Positions 21,959 to 33,438 are shown, counted from the stretch's first letter. The stretch is 64,000 bases of DNA from Pseudeuparius sepicola (GCA_963920635.1 OY987301.1:47653820-47717819); one strand, 5' to 3'. Program-made: numbers and translations. Notes: generated by a model not told the origin, from the letters alone.

Positions 21959-23088
21959 CTGGGTGATTCAGTCATTATGTAAAAAAATGTAACCACAGGT
22001 GGATAAAAAATAGCGTAATATGAATCCAAAATTAAAAAAATTCTAAAAATCAACCAAAAATAAATGAACGTCCAACCACATGTCACATTCACAGTTCAGA
22101 TGGTGCCATCTAGGGTCCTAGTGTATCAGAACTTGGCCCCCTCTGCTGTAAATATCGATCGACTGATCAATATATACACACATTGTTTTGGTTTTGGCAG
22201 TACCCACTAGATGGCATTGGATGGTGTAATGCTTACCACGTTATTCTATTTCTTATTCCACATAGCCGGTGAATGCTTGGGCCTTTCGGTGAGGTGCGCT
22301 GCGTCTGCCTGATGAGGGCCAACAAGCCCCGAAACACGTGCCTGTCGTGGTCTGCACACCTCTGACGGACCCATACTATTGGATATTGGAAACTAGTTTG
22401 GTGTTGCCAAGAACCAAAGCATTTTGTCCCATATGCCACGAGCCATTTGTTTTCAATTAATTAACATTCTAACGTTATACTATCTATCAGGCTTTGCCAA
22501 CAGAACTTGTTGTCTCCCCTATACAGAAAACTGTAACAATACTCCAGAGAGTGCCACTAGCGGCCACTGCACAAATCAGTGAACATGCTCTCGTCAATAA
22601 TGTCAGTTAGTGGTTTACTAAAAATAAACAGGAAAAATGGAAAATGTCCCAAATGGATTGACACCGTTAGAGTTTAACAGTGTTAGTGGTAGCAATTCTC
22701 TGGTGTAATTTAACTATGTAAATTGTTATATGTGTGGAAAGTAGCAAAAACTTCTCAAGTAAATGCAAGTGATTGTGATGTGAATACAAACTTTTTTTAG
22801 TGTTTCAAGTGCTATAGGTAACGCTTGCCATTTGAAGACTCAAGCTTGACAACCTCGATACCGCCGATAAAAGATAAGTATTCCTTATTTTAATAATAAG
22901 CTTGATCACTGACAGTGAAATGCGGCAGACGTTTCCTTGGAATCAGGTGCGTCGAGTTACTCAGGTGCTAAGGTTGATTAATCCGTTTTGAAATTCGCCA
23001 AAAAAAAATTGGTTTCGCATTTTCCCTTTTTGGGGGGCCTTCTTCATTTTGTGGTTAAAATTCTTTGCATCATGACTAAATCACCCTG
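21959..23088. mobile_element. ~1.1-kb TIR element containing a hammerhead-like segment
   Basis: The left end CTGGGTGATTCAGTCATTAT and the right end, whose complement reads CAGGGTGATTTAGTCATGAT, form inverted repeats of about 40 bases followed by divergent interior. No transposase is visible. The interior holds the structured segment at 22291-22362. Confidence 0.65.
22291..22362 (+). ncRNA. Hammerhead-ribozyme-like motif
   Basis: CTGATGA (22309-22315) is followed by a hairpin GGGC-CAACAA-GCCC (22316-22329), one C, then GAAAC (22331-22335) and ACGTGCC. An outer helix can form between GAGGTG (22291-22296) and CACCTC (22357-22362), extended by GC pairs after one mismatch. These are the invariant blocks of a hammerhead in the right order and spacing. 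The base expected to pair with the A after GAA is C rather than U, unless a bulged alternative using CACG/CGTG is formed, so activity is uncertain. Confidence 0.5.
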
Positions 23089-23092
23089 CATA

Positions 23093-23828
23093 CAGTGTTC
23101 TCCAAAAAGTTCGCACCATAGGGGGGAAATTTTTAATTAACGTTTTATTTTGAAATTGAATTTTGGGGTTACCTTTCGCTTTAAAAAAGATGAAAAATGA
23201 CCCACTCAAACGTGGTCATGTGACTATCGTTATCTGTCAAAAATGACATTTAAAAAATATATCGCCAAAAATGGGTTTAGTTGTTAAAATAACAAAAAGT
23301 TTTACTTGAAAAAGCTGCTTTTTTTTCAATTTTACGTAAGTGTACTGTGTACTAAATTTGAACGCTCTTCTAAAATATTTAGTTTTTTGCCAATTTTTAA
23401 TATTTATGAAATTTCTGAAAATTTTAAAAACTCGAAACTTCGTAAAAACTATTTTATATCACTAGCTTTATCATTTTATTAATTTTTTATTACTAATTAC
23501 CAATAAGAATAGGTATTTTTCAAAAGAAAATGATATTTACGCTTTATAATTCTGTTTTGTTTGTTGCAAAGTTGATGTACCATCTAGCATTTGGGGTATA
23601 AATTTAGTTACATTAAGTTTCCCAGTTCTAAATTGATGCCAAAATAATAATAAATTAAAATATCATCAAACTATTTTATGTATCTAAGCCAAATTCTTGA
23701 CTTTTATGGAACAAATAATTATTACCTTTATGCTTTTTGAAGCAAAAGGTAACCCCAAAATTAAGTTTCAAAATAAAACGTTAATTAAAAATGTTCCCCC
23801 TATGGTGCGAACTTTTTGGAGGACACTG
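23093..23828. mobile_element. 736-bp MITE with ~90-bp inverted repeats
   Basis: It starts CAGTGTTCTCCAAAAAGTTC and ends with the near complement (GAACTTTTTGGAGGACACTG). The arms also share an AACGTTTTATTTTGAAA stretch. TA precedes the left end. The interior is AT-rich and non-coding. Confidence 0.8.
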
Positions 23829-25316
23829 CATAAATGCCCCGCAAATAAATCTATACAATAATACTATACATGATGTAGGCACAGCTTATAGGGTAAGCTG
23901 TGACATAGGTATGAATGTCGGCACATTTACACTATAATTTTTTATTATTAAAATAAAATTAGGAGATCGTATATCTCGTGAATAGTATAATTTAGGTGTA
24001 CAGTGGCAACCCCAGCAAATTTTTCCAACAGTAGACAGGTTGATGTATTCCACGATTTATTTCATAAAATTGGTCTAGTTATATTTTGTCTAAGGTTCTT
24101 ATATAATAAAACTTTATTTTTAGTGAGTGGTAAATAATGATCCTCCTTTTAACAGGGACTTTATTGGCAAATTTTTACCAGAAGAAGATTATATAACATG
24201 TGAGCAAATGCTCTATTTTCAATATACATGGAGTAGGAATTTATGGAAAATTTGGGGAGTAGATACTGAGGGGAAGTCTGCGATCCTAATTTTGTACAAT
24301 GAAATGCCTTTCTCAGAAAAATGCTTTGAGTTGCCTCGAAAAACCTAGAAATGCTTCAAAGTTCGACCGAAATGCCCCCGAAATGCCCTGAAAATTCACT
24401 GAAATACTTTGAAATGCCTTCAGTACCTACCCCGAAATGTTTAGTTAACTCACACACTATCCCCATATCTGCCACTGGCCACCCTTGCACATTCCATTCC
24501 CTCAGACGTGCTGTCCCAAATTTGGTTAAAATATCTCAAATAGTTTGGAATAAAGATAAAAATATATTTTAATTTCTTGTAAATTTCAACTCCCTATATG
24601 TGTGTCTGGTTTTTTGTGTTATCACTCCTAAAAATCTAAGTAGGCTGTGGGAATTGAACGTGTTACGAAAACCTGGCCTACTACGACTTTTTAACGAGGG
24701 GCGTTTTTCAAAAAACCAGATTAGGCATTTTTTTAATTCAAAAAAAATAACACTGTAGGATTATTTGGCATTCCTCAAAATAGCCATGTATCAATTTTGA
24801 TAAAACAAATCCATGTTATATATATGTGGGTTGCTAAACATTGAAAAATGAATAATTCAAATTTGTGGTATAAATCTAGGGCGCTATGAAATAAAAAAAA
24901 ATTACTCTCAGAGCAGAGTTATTACCCAGTTAAGTCTAACGGGGTCTAAATCCTTGCAAAAGTCTATGCAAGGATTTTATTGCAGTAAAAAAACCTTCCA
25001 ATTAACACAAATTTATAGTTTGTGATGAGCTGGAATGTTAGTTTTCCGGGCGAGACTCTTTCGGGGTTATGGTTCAGTTGACCAAGGTGACTCCATATTT
25101 ATTACAACCAAATGAGACCGAAACCCAAGTTTATTGAATTTAGAAGAGATACTTAAATCACAGTCTTTACCGCGGTTTTTTAATTTAGTGCTAAAACAAA
25201 CTAGGAATAATCATGTTAAACTAAATTTAAGAATTTCGGCCATTATGGTCTTACCTAGGAACACACCGGGGTAAGCCTATTTATATTCACAAATAATGGA
25301 CAAAAACCCCGTGGTG
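23829..25316. other. Intronic DNA with degenerate hAT-end-like repeats
   Basis: An open frame at 24127-24348 was not recognised. Between 24298 and 24440 the motif GAAATGC or AAATGCT recurs about ten times, resembling the subterminal repeats of the hAT-type element at 16969. The remainder shows no gene. Confidence 0.35.
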
Positions 25317-25324
25317 TTGCCCAC

Positions 25325-28174
25325 TAGGGCGGGTCAAAAACTGTCCAAAAATTTTTTTTATGCCCCTTTTTTTATGAAAAATATGACATGAAATATAACG
25401 GCGCCCCGGTTACCTTGAAATTATATTTTTGTAAAAATAATATTCTGGATCTGGTATAGCCGTAAAAACTTCTTAAATAATGGGCTTAAATCACCACTAA
25501 AATGTCATAATTTTATTTTAATTTTTAGCCGCGCCCCAGCCTAAAAACATTTGTTACGCTTCATTCACAATTCCACTCTCGGTCCGGTCCTGACCTATTG
25601 CGTGGTAGTTGCGTTCGTTGACCCGTACGACGACTGTCGACATATCTATGTGGTACAATACCGTGTTTATTCAGTTTTACTTTACGTTTCTGCCAGGAAT
25701 GTAGGTGGATATTGTGAATTGGATAAGTTTTCGTTTTGTGACCTTTGTTAGATTACTAGAATAAACAATAAATGTGTATTTAGTGCCATAAACTTTATTT
25801 AGCGGGAAAGAGAGACGAAAAACGTTTAGTTTAATATTATCTAGTGTTTAATATTCAGTGTAGGTACTCAATTAAAATGGACGAAAAAATTAAAACAAGG
25901 GATAAACAAGTGCATCCAATATTTGGTACCGCTCAGGATATTGGAATGACTGTACTTCCAACTTATGAAGATGTAATGAGGTGTTATTTTTTTGTTCAGA
26001 TGGATGTTAAAGGTACTTCTAGCAAGCAACCAGCAGAATGGCAAGTTATGAGTATTCTGGCGAATAAAATTGAACGAGTTTGGCAACATGCTTCTTTGCC
26101 TACTGTCGGAAACAAACGAATAGTAGTTATGCTCTTAGTGTATCACAAAAAGTATAGGAATTTGATAAAGCCAATAAAAAGTAGAAAAACAGTATCGCTT
26201 CTAGAAAAGCTGGATAACTTTAAATTAGAACCACAAAAACTTTTTGATATTTCTGCGTGTAAATGTCTTAATTTTGATTCATGCAAATGTGAAAAAAATA
26301 AAAAAGTACCTAAACTAGAGCAATCATTTCTTGAAGATCAGAGAGGCCTTCGAAAAATGAAAATTGGCGGTGTAGATAAAATTATTACCAAAAGTATTCA
26401 AAAAAGACAAGAACGGCAGAGACAACCATCGCCAGAACCAGGACCTTCAGGTCTTCTAGAAATCTCTAGTTCAAATGACTTACCTCTAAGAGAATATTTA
26501 GAAGATAGTTCTTCCAGCGAAGAAGACAACGTATTCGAAGATAAAGATTTTAAGTGGTCTTACTCTCTGAAAAAACATTCAACATCAAGCGGAAAAAAAC
26601 AAAATAAAACTCAAATGCGAGTTTCCTTATCCAATGTTGTGAAAATGGTAGATATGACTGGTGCCTCGCATAGAAGTGTAGCTAAAATTGCCACTGTTAC
26701 CCTTGAAGATTTTGGCTTAGTTTCTTCAGACAATCCAGCTAATGTAATTGACAAAAATAAGATTAGAAGGGAAGTACAGAAAAAAAGGAAAATATTACAA
26801 GTAACTTGTGACACAAAAAGTGAGATAGAAGGACTTTATTTTGACGGAAGAAAAGATCAGACTATGGTACTCAGCGAAGGAAGGCGTATTATTAGACAAG
26901 AAGAGCATATAGCCCTTATAGAGGAGCCAGAAAGCAAGTATTTTGATCACTTAACTATTGAGGGCCCTGGAACAGCTGCTAATATAGTAAAAAATATATT
27001 ATCTTGCTTAGAAGCTAAATCAGTAGACCCAAAATCTATTAAGGCAATTGGCTGTGATGGAACCAATGTAAATACGGGTTGGAAAGGTGGTGCGATTCGC
27101 TTAATGGAAGTTCAAATTGGAAAACCCGTTCAGTGGCTGATATGTTTACTTCATGCCAATGAGTTACCTCTTCGACATCTCTTTCAAGATTTGGACGGAA
27201 AAACTAAGGGACCACATTTATTTTCAGGGCCCATTGGATGCCTTTTGGCAACATGCGAAAAAAGACCTGTAAAACAATTTCAAGCAATTGCAACTGATTT
27301 ACCAGAAGTTGATGAACAAGATCTTAGTACAGATCAACAGTACTTATACCAAATAAGCTGTGCTATAAGAAACGGAACTTGTCCTGATGAGCTGAGCAAA
27401 AAAAAACCAGGAAAACTAAGTCATGCGACAAATGTACTGTAACCGAACCGCCTCTCACAATGAATATTTCTACCGACAATTTAATGGCAGCACTTCAGAG
27501 CAAATCTATCATCACCATTAAAAAATTTCCATGCCACACTCAAGCGGTCGAGCGATGTGTACAGGTCATTACTGAGGCATCAAGCAAAGTTTGTGGTCAT
27601 GAATCTAGAGATGGGTACATTTGCGTAAAATTTGATGCAAGGAGTGATTTGCCATCATTTGAAAACAAAAACCAATTCTATAGATTAAAAAAAAAACTGA
27701 GTAAGTGTAACTTTGGATCTAGGATTAAAGTAAGAATAAGGGAGGGAGGTAGGGAGGAAGGCGGTGGGTGGAACTCTGTAAACAGCTACCTCCTCGTGGT
27801 GAGTTCTGGGTTGAGTAATTGATAAGACATTTTGATTATTATATTAAATAAAAACAATCATTGCGATAATAGTAGACAGTCCATCAATTACTCAAGCGAA
27901 GAGCTGTTTCATATATTTTATGGGACCTGGGGCGCGGTTAAAAATTATTTTATTTCCTCCATCTTTTTTTTGATTACTATATATATCTAACTTTTTGATG
28001 CTATACCCAAAACGATATATGACCTTGAAAATTTTGCCTTTTTAAGGCCTATGGGGCGCGGCTAAAAATAAAGCAAAAATAAAAAAAAAATTAGCGAATA
28101 TTTCTTTATACCCTTCAACTTTTTATGACTATACCAACTCAACTTTCCAAAAAAAATTTTTTCGGCCCGCCCTA
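25325..28174 (+). mobile_element. hAT-like transposon with decayed transposase gene (2850 bp)
   Basis: The ends read TAGGGCGGG and CCCGCCCTA and are flanked by a perfect 8-bp duplication TTGCCCAC (25317-25324, 28175-28182), as for hAT insertions. The subterminal parts share CCGCGCCCCAGCC- and GGGGCGCGG-type text in inverted sense. A long transposase ORF with a deletion occupies 25877-27700. Confidence 0.85.
25877..27700 (+). pseudogene. hAT-like transposase with internal deletion
   Basis: The first ATG in good context is 25877. An uninterrupted frame of 522 codons runs to 27442. It has a Cys-rich stretch (ACKCLNFDSCKCEK), an acidic Ser-rich linker, then catalytic-type landmarks: AIGCDGTNVNTGWKGG, WLICLLHANELPLRHLF, FSGPIGCLLATCEKRPV, DLSTDQQYLYQI and PGKLSHA. 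After a stop, a second frame from 27460 holds KFPCHTQAVERCVQV and SRDGYICVKFDARSDLPSF, the usual C-terminal block of this family. The residues normally between these blocks are missing, so a deletion near 27430-27520 both shifts the frame and removes part of the domain. Assignment to hAT rests on the 8-bp duplication and the C-terminal block; a related superfamily is possible. Confidence 0.7.
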
Positions 28175-28182
28175 TTGCCCAC

Positions 28183-28457
28183 CTAATGTTTTACTTTTGG
28201 ACAGAGTAAAATCAAATGACACCGCATTATTATTTTCTAAAACAAAATTTAAGTCAACAACACCTGTAACCCCAGTTACCTAGTTCTCTGAGCATTGTTT
28301 ATTTTGGTGGACCCGCTGGGATTGTTTCACTTCAGTGAATAAAAAATTTTACTGTTTTAAATTTAAATTAAATTGTATTTGCTTCAACTAAATAATGTCG
28401 TTTTTAAGAAACACATTTTCTAGTCATCTGTCTTATTTGTTATAGCAACTTATAATA
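28183..28457. other. Intronic spacer
   Basis: AT-rich, no element ends or coding signal seen. Confidence 0.4.
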
Positions 28458-28834
28458 CAGTAGAGGTGCAATTTAGTGAACTCTGGTTTGAGTGAACTAC
28501 CCCGTAGAGTGAATACAATTTTATTTTATTTAGGTTTTAACAATCCAAAATCATGTAATTTTTCACGCATTTTCCATAAAAATGTTGTTTTAAAAGTTAT
28601 TTTATATGTTTTTTTTATAAATATTTATTTAGTATGTAATATACAGGGTGATCCAAACTCGACGCCCCAGGCCTACCGCGGGAACACGAACACTGAAAAT
28701 AAAATTTTAACCGGGGTTCTTAAATGGTCTTAAATGGTCCAATTATGACCAAAAATTTGCTTTTTTAATGTTTGGGAAAATGGCCGCTGTGACGTCATCG
28801 ATATTTTTCTCCAGAAACATTGTTTCCCTATATA

Positions 28835-29311
28835 TTGAAAGTTCTTATCATTCTCAATAACTTTTGTAGGGAGATTTTCTGTATATGTTATTGTTCAAAA
28901 TCTACAGGGTCAAATATGAAAAAAAATCTAATCATTTTCAGAAATCTAGCTAGCCATGGAAACAATTATTGATAGTCAGAAATTATTTAAGAGCATATTA
29001 GGGTGTCTTGTGCACCCTTAAATTTATTCGAGTGGAATATTTTTTAAATTTTTGAATCGTGCTTGCTATTATGGTTTGTTATAAAAAAAATTACAAATAT
29101 TCCAGTTTAATAAATTTAAGGGTGCACAAGACACCCTAAGATACTCTTAAATAATTTCTGACTATCATTTGTTTCCATGGCTAGCTAGATTTCGGAAAAT
29201 GATTAGAAAAATTCCATGTTTTTTTATATATTTGACCCTGTATATTTTGAACAATAAGAGATACAGAAAATCTTTTCCTATAAAGTTGTTAAGAATGATA
29301 ACGACTTTCAA
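28835..29311. mobile_element. 477-bp palindromic element in the centre of the foldback
   Basis: It starts TTGAAAGTTCTTATCATTC and ends with the near complement CTTTCAA, flanked by TA. Almost the whole length pairs with itself. The inner arms carry AGGGTGTCTTGTGCACCCTT and its inverted copy. Confidence 0.75.
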
Positions 29312-29315
29312 TATA

Positions 29316-29887
29316 CAGGGTGATTCAGTTTTATTCTGTGACACTACAACAGGTGATAGAAAACAAAAAAATAACTGCACTTTCTTCTATAAACTATATC
29401 ATTTTAAGGCCTTATAAAAAAGTTACAGGGTGTTAAATTTGTAGGAAATATGTGGACTTTATTGAATATTTACCAAACTAGTTGAGATATTTAAGTCATA
29501 TTTGGTACACGTTATAACGGCATTTGTTGTAAATTAAAATTTACATAAGAAATTGCATACATTTTATCGCTATACAAGGTGGTTCATTTTAAAAAAAAAA
29601 CAATTATACTAAATTATACCCACTTCTACGCCACTGGTTCTTCAAGGTGTTTGATATTAACAGGTTTCATGCTAACCCATGCCGTTATTACGTGTACCAA
29701 ATATAACTTAAATATCTCAACTAGTTTGGTAAATATATTCAATAAAGTCCACGTTATTCTTACAACTTTAACACCAGGTAACTTTTTATAAGTCCTTAAA
29801 ATGATATAGTTTATAGAAGAAAATGTGGTTATTTTTTGGTTTTCTATCACCTGTTGAAGTGTCGCAGAATAAAACTGAATCGCCCTG
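29316..29887. mobile_element. 572-bp palindromic element of the CAGGGTG type
   Basis: It starts CAGGGTGATTCAGTTTTATT and ends AATAAAACTGAATCGCCCTG, flanked by TA. It lies directly beside the 28835-29311 element. The arms are inverted copies along most of their length (for example TTTCTATCACCTGTTG and its complement). Confidence 0.8.
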
Positions 29888-30391
29888 TATAAAGGGAAAA
29901 TGGTATGTTTCTGGCGGAAAAATATCGATGACGTCACAGCAGCCATTTTACCAAACATCAAAAAAGAAAATTTTCGGTCATAATTGGACCTTAGTATGTC
30001 CCATTTCAGAACTCCTGTTTGAAATTTTATTTTCAGTTCTTGTGTTCCCGCAGTAGGCCTGGGGCGTAGAGTTTGGATTACCCTGTACATAGATAGTACT
30101 GTTATTTTTTGCCGAATAAATATGATTTCTTAAGGTTTTTTTTTTATCGGATAGGTGCCCTTAATTTTAAACCTCACAAAAGTGAACACCCCCGAAATAG
30201 TGCAATCGCGTTGCCGGAATTAGTTCACTAAATCGTGACTACTGTAACTGCAAAATATCAATTATTATTATTAATGCAGTTATTATGAATTGGCTACGAC
30301 AAGTAATAAGATATAAGATTAAAAAATGCATTTCTTAAACAGGACATTATTTAGTTGAAGCAAATTGTTATTAATCATTAGTAATAATATA

Positions 30392-31082
30392 CAGGGTGTT
30401 AGTAAATAAGTGCAACAAACTTTAAGCGGTGATTCTACATGAAAAAATAATGACAGTTTGCTATATAAACGTAGGTCCGCAAATGCTTCGTTTCCAATAT
30501 ACAGGGAGTCAAAGTTTTTTTAAAAAAATGATAATTTATTTATTGTTATAGCTATGCGCACCTAACTAAAAATGTTTTATTAGAGATATTTTTATTTTCA
30601 TTTCTTGTTTTGATTTATTGTTGCTGTATAGGATAGGCTTTTGATATTGTTCTAATAGAAATTAAAAATGCGCGTTATGTTGTTTTATTTTTTTGCACAA
30701 AAATGGCGGCCCCTGTGAAAAAAAGGTAAGAGAGCTTTTTTGTCACTAATTAAACGAGGATTTTAAAAATAATTTTTATTTTAAATTATCTCAGTGGCGT
30801 ATTTATTTTCTTAAAAATATCGAGGCCATTACGCCACTGATTAACATAAAATTTTTAATCGGGTGTCAAAAAATGCGCTTTCTAGTCCTCTTAAAACCCA
30901 CCAAATTTCATTTGAATATCTTAATCCGTTTCAGCGCAATAAATAATCTTTTTTTTAAACTTTGACTCCCTGTATATCGGAAACGAAGCATTTGCGGACC
31001 TACATTTATATAGCAAACTGTCATTATTTTTTCATGTAGAATCACCTCTTAAAGTTTGTCGCACTTATTTACTAACACCCTG
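30392..31082. mobile_element. 691-bp TIR element of the CAGGGTG type
   Basis: It starts CAGGGTGTTAGTAAATAAGT and ends with the complement ACTTATTTACTAACACCCTG, with TA on both sides. The arms of about 150 bases share GGTCCGCAAATGCTTCGTTT and GGGAGTCAAAGTTTTTTT. The interior is non-coding, with a smaller inverted pair around GTGGCGTA/TACGCCAC. Confidence 0.82.
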
Positions 31083-31539
31083 TATACATTGATCCCGTCT
31101 GCGGTTTACAAAAGGTAAAATTGATAAAAAATTTAACTTTTCACAAAAAATTACTCTTCATAGATTCCTCCGAAATCAAGATTCACATTGAGAAAATATT
31201 AATTTATTTTTCCAATTTTGAAATTAGGTCAAGTACTCCTATTTTTCAAAATATTTAATGAAGTTATTTACAAAAGTTGTTTGGCATTGACAGAAGATGT
31301 CGAATACTAAATCACAGGCTCAAATCACAGGCGCCTACTCAAAAAACATTTTGTTCACATTGATTTTTTTTTCAAATGCTAAAATGGCTAGAAAGATTTT
31401 ATTGCAAATTTGATTATCTTTGATTATTATTATTATTTAATGAAAAACTCTAATACAGAGTAAACAAATATAATAAAATCTCTCCTTAACTGTACACTAG
31501 ATTGTGTCAGGTAAATATTTCATGTCCCTAAAATCCCGT
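31083..31539. other. Intronic spacer
   Basis: AT-rich, no recognisable feature. Confidence 0.4.
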
Positions 31540-31970
31540 AAGTGGCGTCCATATTGATATTGTTGATAGGTGATGGCAAGGGCAGTAATCAACAGAATTT
31601 ACGTTTAACACACTGGTTGGCTCATCATTGAGCTGTGAAATGCCATACATGCTAATTACATTTTTGATTTTCTTGGTGTAAAATGAGTTGCCCAAATAAT
31701 TTATATTAAAGTCCCCCACTATAATGGATCTACAATTTCTACCAAAGATATTGTCGCAAATGCTTTCAAAATCATTAACAAATGTTGCATCAGATGCACT
31801 CGGTGAATGTTAGATACATCCTATTTGAAACATTAGAGTACCTATTTCCATTTTTACAACCAGACACCAATAGTTTTTTTCAGATTAAACATAATGAAGC
31901 AGGTATAAAAAGAAGGTCTGAGTATTTGAAATATATCGGATTAATTTCATGTAAAAATATATGATTTAAT
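31540..31970 (-). pseudogene. LINE APE-type endonuclease fragment
   Basis: On the minus strand the frame reads IGCI, a stop, HSPSASDATFVNDFESICDN, then SIIVGDFNINYLGNSF, ISMYGISQLNDEPTS and NSVDY. GDFN followed by a PT-S motif and D is the core of LINE apurinic-type endonucleases. A weaker match (YWCLVVKMEIGTLMF) extends to about 31900. No reverse transcriptase follows, so it is an isolated fragment. Confidence 0.7.
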
Positions 31971-32091
31971 TTCTAACAAGGTAGATAAAGCAGGTATCGA
32001 AAAAGGGTCTTACTCCAAAACTAAGATAAACTAATAGGGTACAAAAGAGAATAAAAAAACTTTATTTAATACTATATAAAATAATTTCCAG

Positions 32092-32290
32092 TGGGCTTAT
32101 TTTTCCATGCGCATCTATCCCTGTGTGCATATTTCACCATGGGCATTTATCCGTGCGAGCATATTTTGCTGTGCGCTTTTTACCCATGCGTATATTTCCG
32201 CTGTGGGCATATTTCGCCGTGGGCTTTTTTCTGTGCGCATATATGCAAGTGCACTTTTTTCTGTGAACATATTTCGTTTGGGTTTTTTTG
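32092..32290 (+). repeat. Diverged minisatellite, ~18-21-base units
   Basis: About ten imperfect units built on GCATATTTC plus a GTG-rich half (for example GTGGGCATATTTCGCCGTGG near 32195) follow one another. Any reading frame therefore gives repetitive peptides rich in Phe, Ile, Cys and His. No start, splice or family match supports coding. Confidence 0.6.
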
Positions 32291-32313
32291 GTTTGCGGTT
32301 CTTCCCGGTTACC

Positions 32314-32685
32314 ATTTAACTCCATACACATCCGAAGTAAACTTACTTACATACGTCGGAAGTGCATTTTTCTCAAGCAATGTTGCAAAAAGGAGCCCTC
32401 CTTTTGGGGGATAGGCGCTGCCGTATTAAAAAAAAGGGGGCATTCACACCATATTGTGGCAGTCGGCAGCAATGTGCACTGCCGTATGAAAAAAGAAGTG
32501 GTAGCCAAAATTTCAAGAAAATCGGGGTGGGTTGCACCATTGGAAATAATTACTTATCTTTTCATACGGCAGCGCCCATTGCCACAAAAGGAGGGCATAC
32601 GCTCCTTATTGCAACGATGCTTGAGAAAAATGCACTTCCGGCGTATCTAAATCAGTTTACTTCAGGAGGTGCATGGGAGTTAAAT
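32314..32685. repeat. 372-bp foldback repeat
   Basis: The arms begin ATTTAACTCC and end GGAGTTAAAT and match over about 100 bases, including GGAAGTGCATTTTTCTCAAG and its complement. The centre contains TAGCCAAAATTTCAAG, text shared with the GGTAATTATGG family (59094-59556). Confidence 0.75.
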
Positions 32686-32861
32686 GTACATGGAGATGTA
32701 CATCCAAAGAAGTCGCATGGCTCAACTCGCCAATGAGAGCGCAAGACATATACCATATACCTGCTTTCATATACATATGTCGGATGTATAAATTGCCACT
32801 TTCTTTACTTTATCTATGGATTTTTGATCGGAGAGTTGATCATTTTGCCAGGTATAATAGG

Positions 32862-33010
32862 TAGGTTTGTTTCAGCAGAACTTCAAACTATTTGAAATTA
32901 ATTTGAAACTGTCAGGAGCATGCGTAATTTCCTTTTTGGAACATGAAAGTGAAACTAGGCATGCTTCTGACAGTTTCAAACTGGTTTGATATTCTGCCGA
33001 AACGGACCTA
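32862..33010. repeat. 149-bp foldback repeat
   Basis: It begins TAGGTTTGTTTCAGCAGAAC and ends with the near complement GTTTCGGCAGAATATC-type text. The arms of about 55 bases also share GAAACTGTCAG and GCATGC. Confidence 0.75.
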
Positions 33011-33014
33011 ATGA

Positions 33015-33112
33015 AACACATTTCCGTGTCATTTATTCGCGTTCATGCTTGTTCGTTCTTGCTGAAAATGCTCGAAATATAAATGCTCAGGCATTTTGCA
33101 TCTTTACCTTAT
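33015..33112 (+). repeat. Stray right end of a hAT-type element
   Basis: GCTGAAAATGCTCGAAATAT, AAATGCTC and GCATTTTGCATCT repeat the right terminus of the element at 16969-17750. The left end and a target duplication are absent here. Confidence 0.65.
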
Positions 33113-33263
33113 AGTGGATAACATAACATCACAGATCATTGTGTGCCTCCCTTGCACGAAATCCTAATAAATTTTGAAGGGTACCTACCTATTGTTTTTC
33201 ATGTCTATGAAAAACCCCAATTTAGATGGTACCTAAAAGTACTGTTATGGTCATTTTACTTAC

Positions 33264-33378
33264 CACCAATGATTGCAGAAGGAAACCATGGCTTTTCCCA
33301 TAGCAGCACTCCATTTACACAAAGTATCATCTCTTTCCATGCTTCCATGGAGAGCCGTAATTTGCGGATTTGAGTTTC
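33264..33378 (-). CDS. ARL6IP1: ARL6IP1, conserved N-terminal exon
   Basis: A 115-base minus-strand exon with a TTTCTCTAG acceptor and a GTAAGT donor (33263-33258). It encodes ETQIRKLRLSMEAWKEMI, then LCVNGVLLWEKPWFPSAIIG. The W-x-E-M-x-x-x-x-x-x-V-L-x-W-E-x-x-W-F-P-x-A-I-x-G pattern is the signature of the region just before the first membrane hairpin of ARL6IP1. The exon ends with one base of a Gly codon that is completed by GA at the start of the exon at 20974, so the two fit in phase across an intron of 12,289 bases. Together they are strong evidence for a real host gene. Confidence 0.88.
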
Positions 33379-33438
33379 CTAGAGAAAGAAACACATTGTT
33401 AAGGTACTTTTACTATAATAAACTAATTAAACCACTAC

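Larger units (their letters stand above)
28644..30085. mobile_element. Foldback element of the CAGGGTG type, 1442 bp
   Basis: It starts CAGGGTGATCCAAACTC and ends GAGTTTGGATTACCCTG, flanked by TA (28642-28643, 30086-30087). The arms (28644-28834 and 29888-30085) include a shared GACGTCATCGATATTTTT stretch. Two further palindromic elements occupy its centre. Confidence 0.8.
28458..30244. mobile_element. Pogo/Tc-type MITE shell enclosing nested palindromes
   Basis: The left end CAGTAGAGGTGCAATTTAGT and the right end, whose complement reads CAGTAGTCACGATTTAGTGA, lie next to TA. The shell itself is short (28458-28641 and 30088-30244). The rest is the foldback 28644-30085 inserted in it. No transposase. 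Confidence 0.7.

Noticed and set aside
24127..24348. 73-codon frame in the ARL6IP1 intron as an exon
   Set aside because: Not recognised, wrong strand for ARL6IP1, and flanked by degenerate hAT-end-like repeats.
32091..32414. 107-codon frame rich in Cys and His, considered as a zinc-binding or secreted peptide
   Set aside because: The residues come from a diverged minisatellite; spacing of Cys and His is irregular and no signal or start context supports it.
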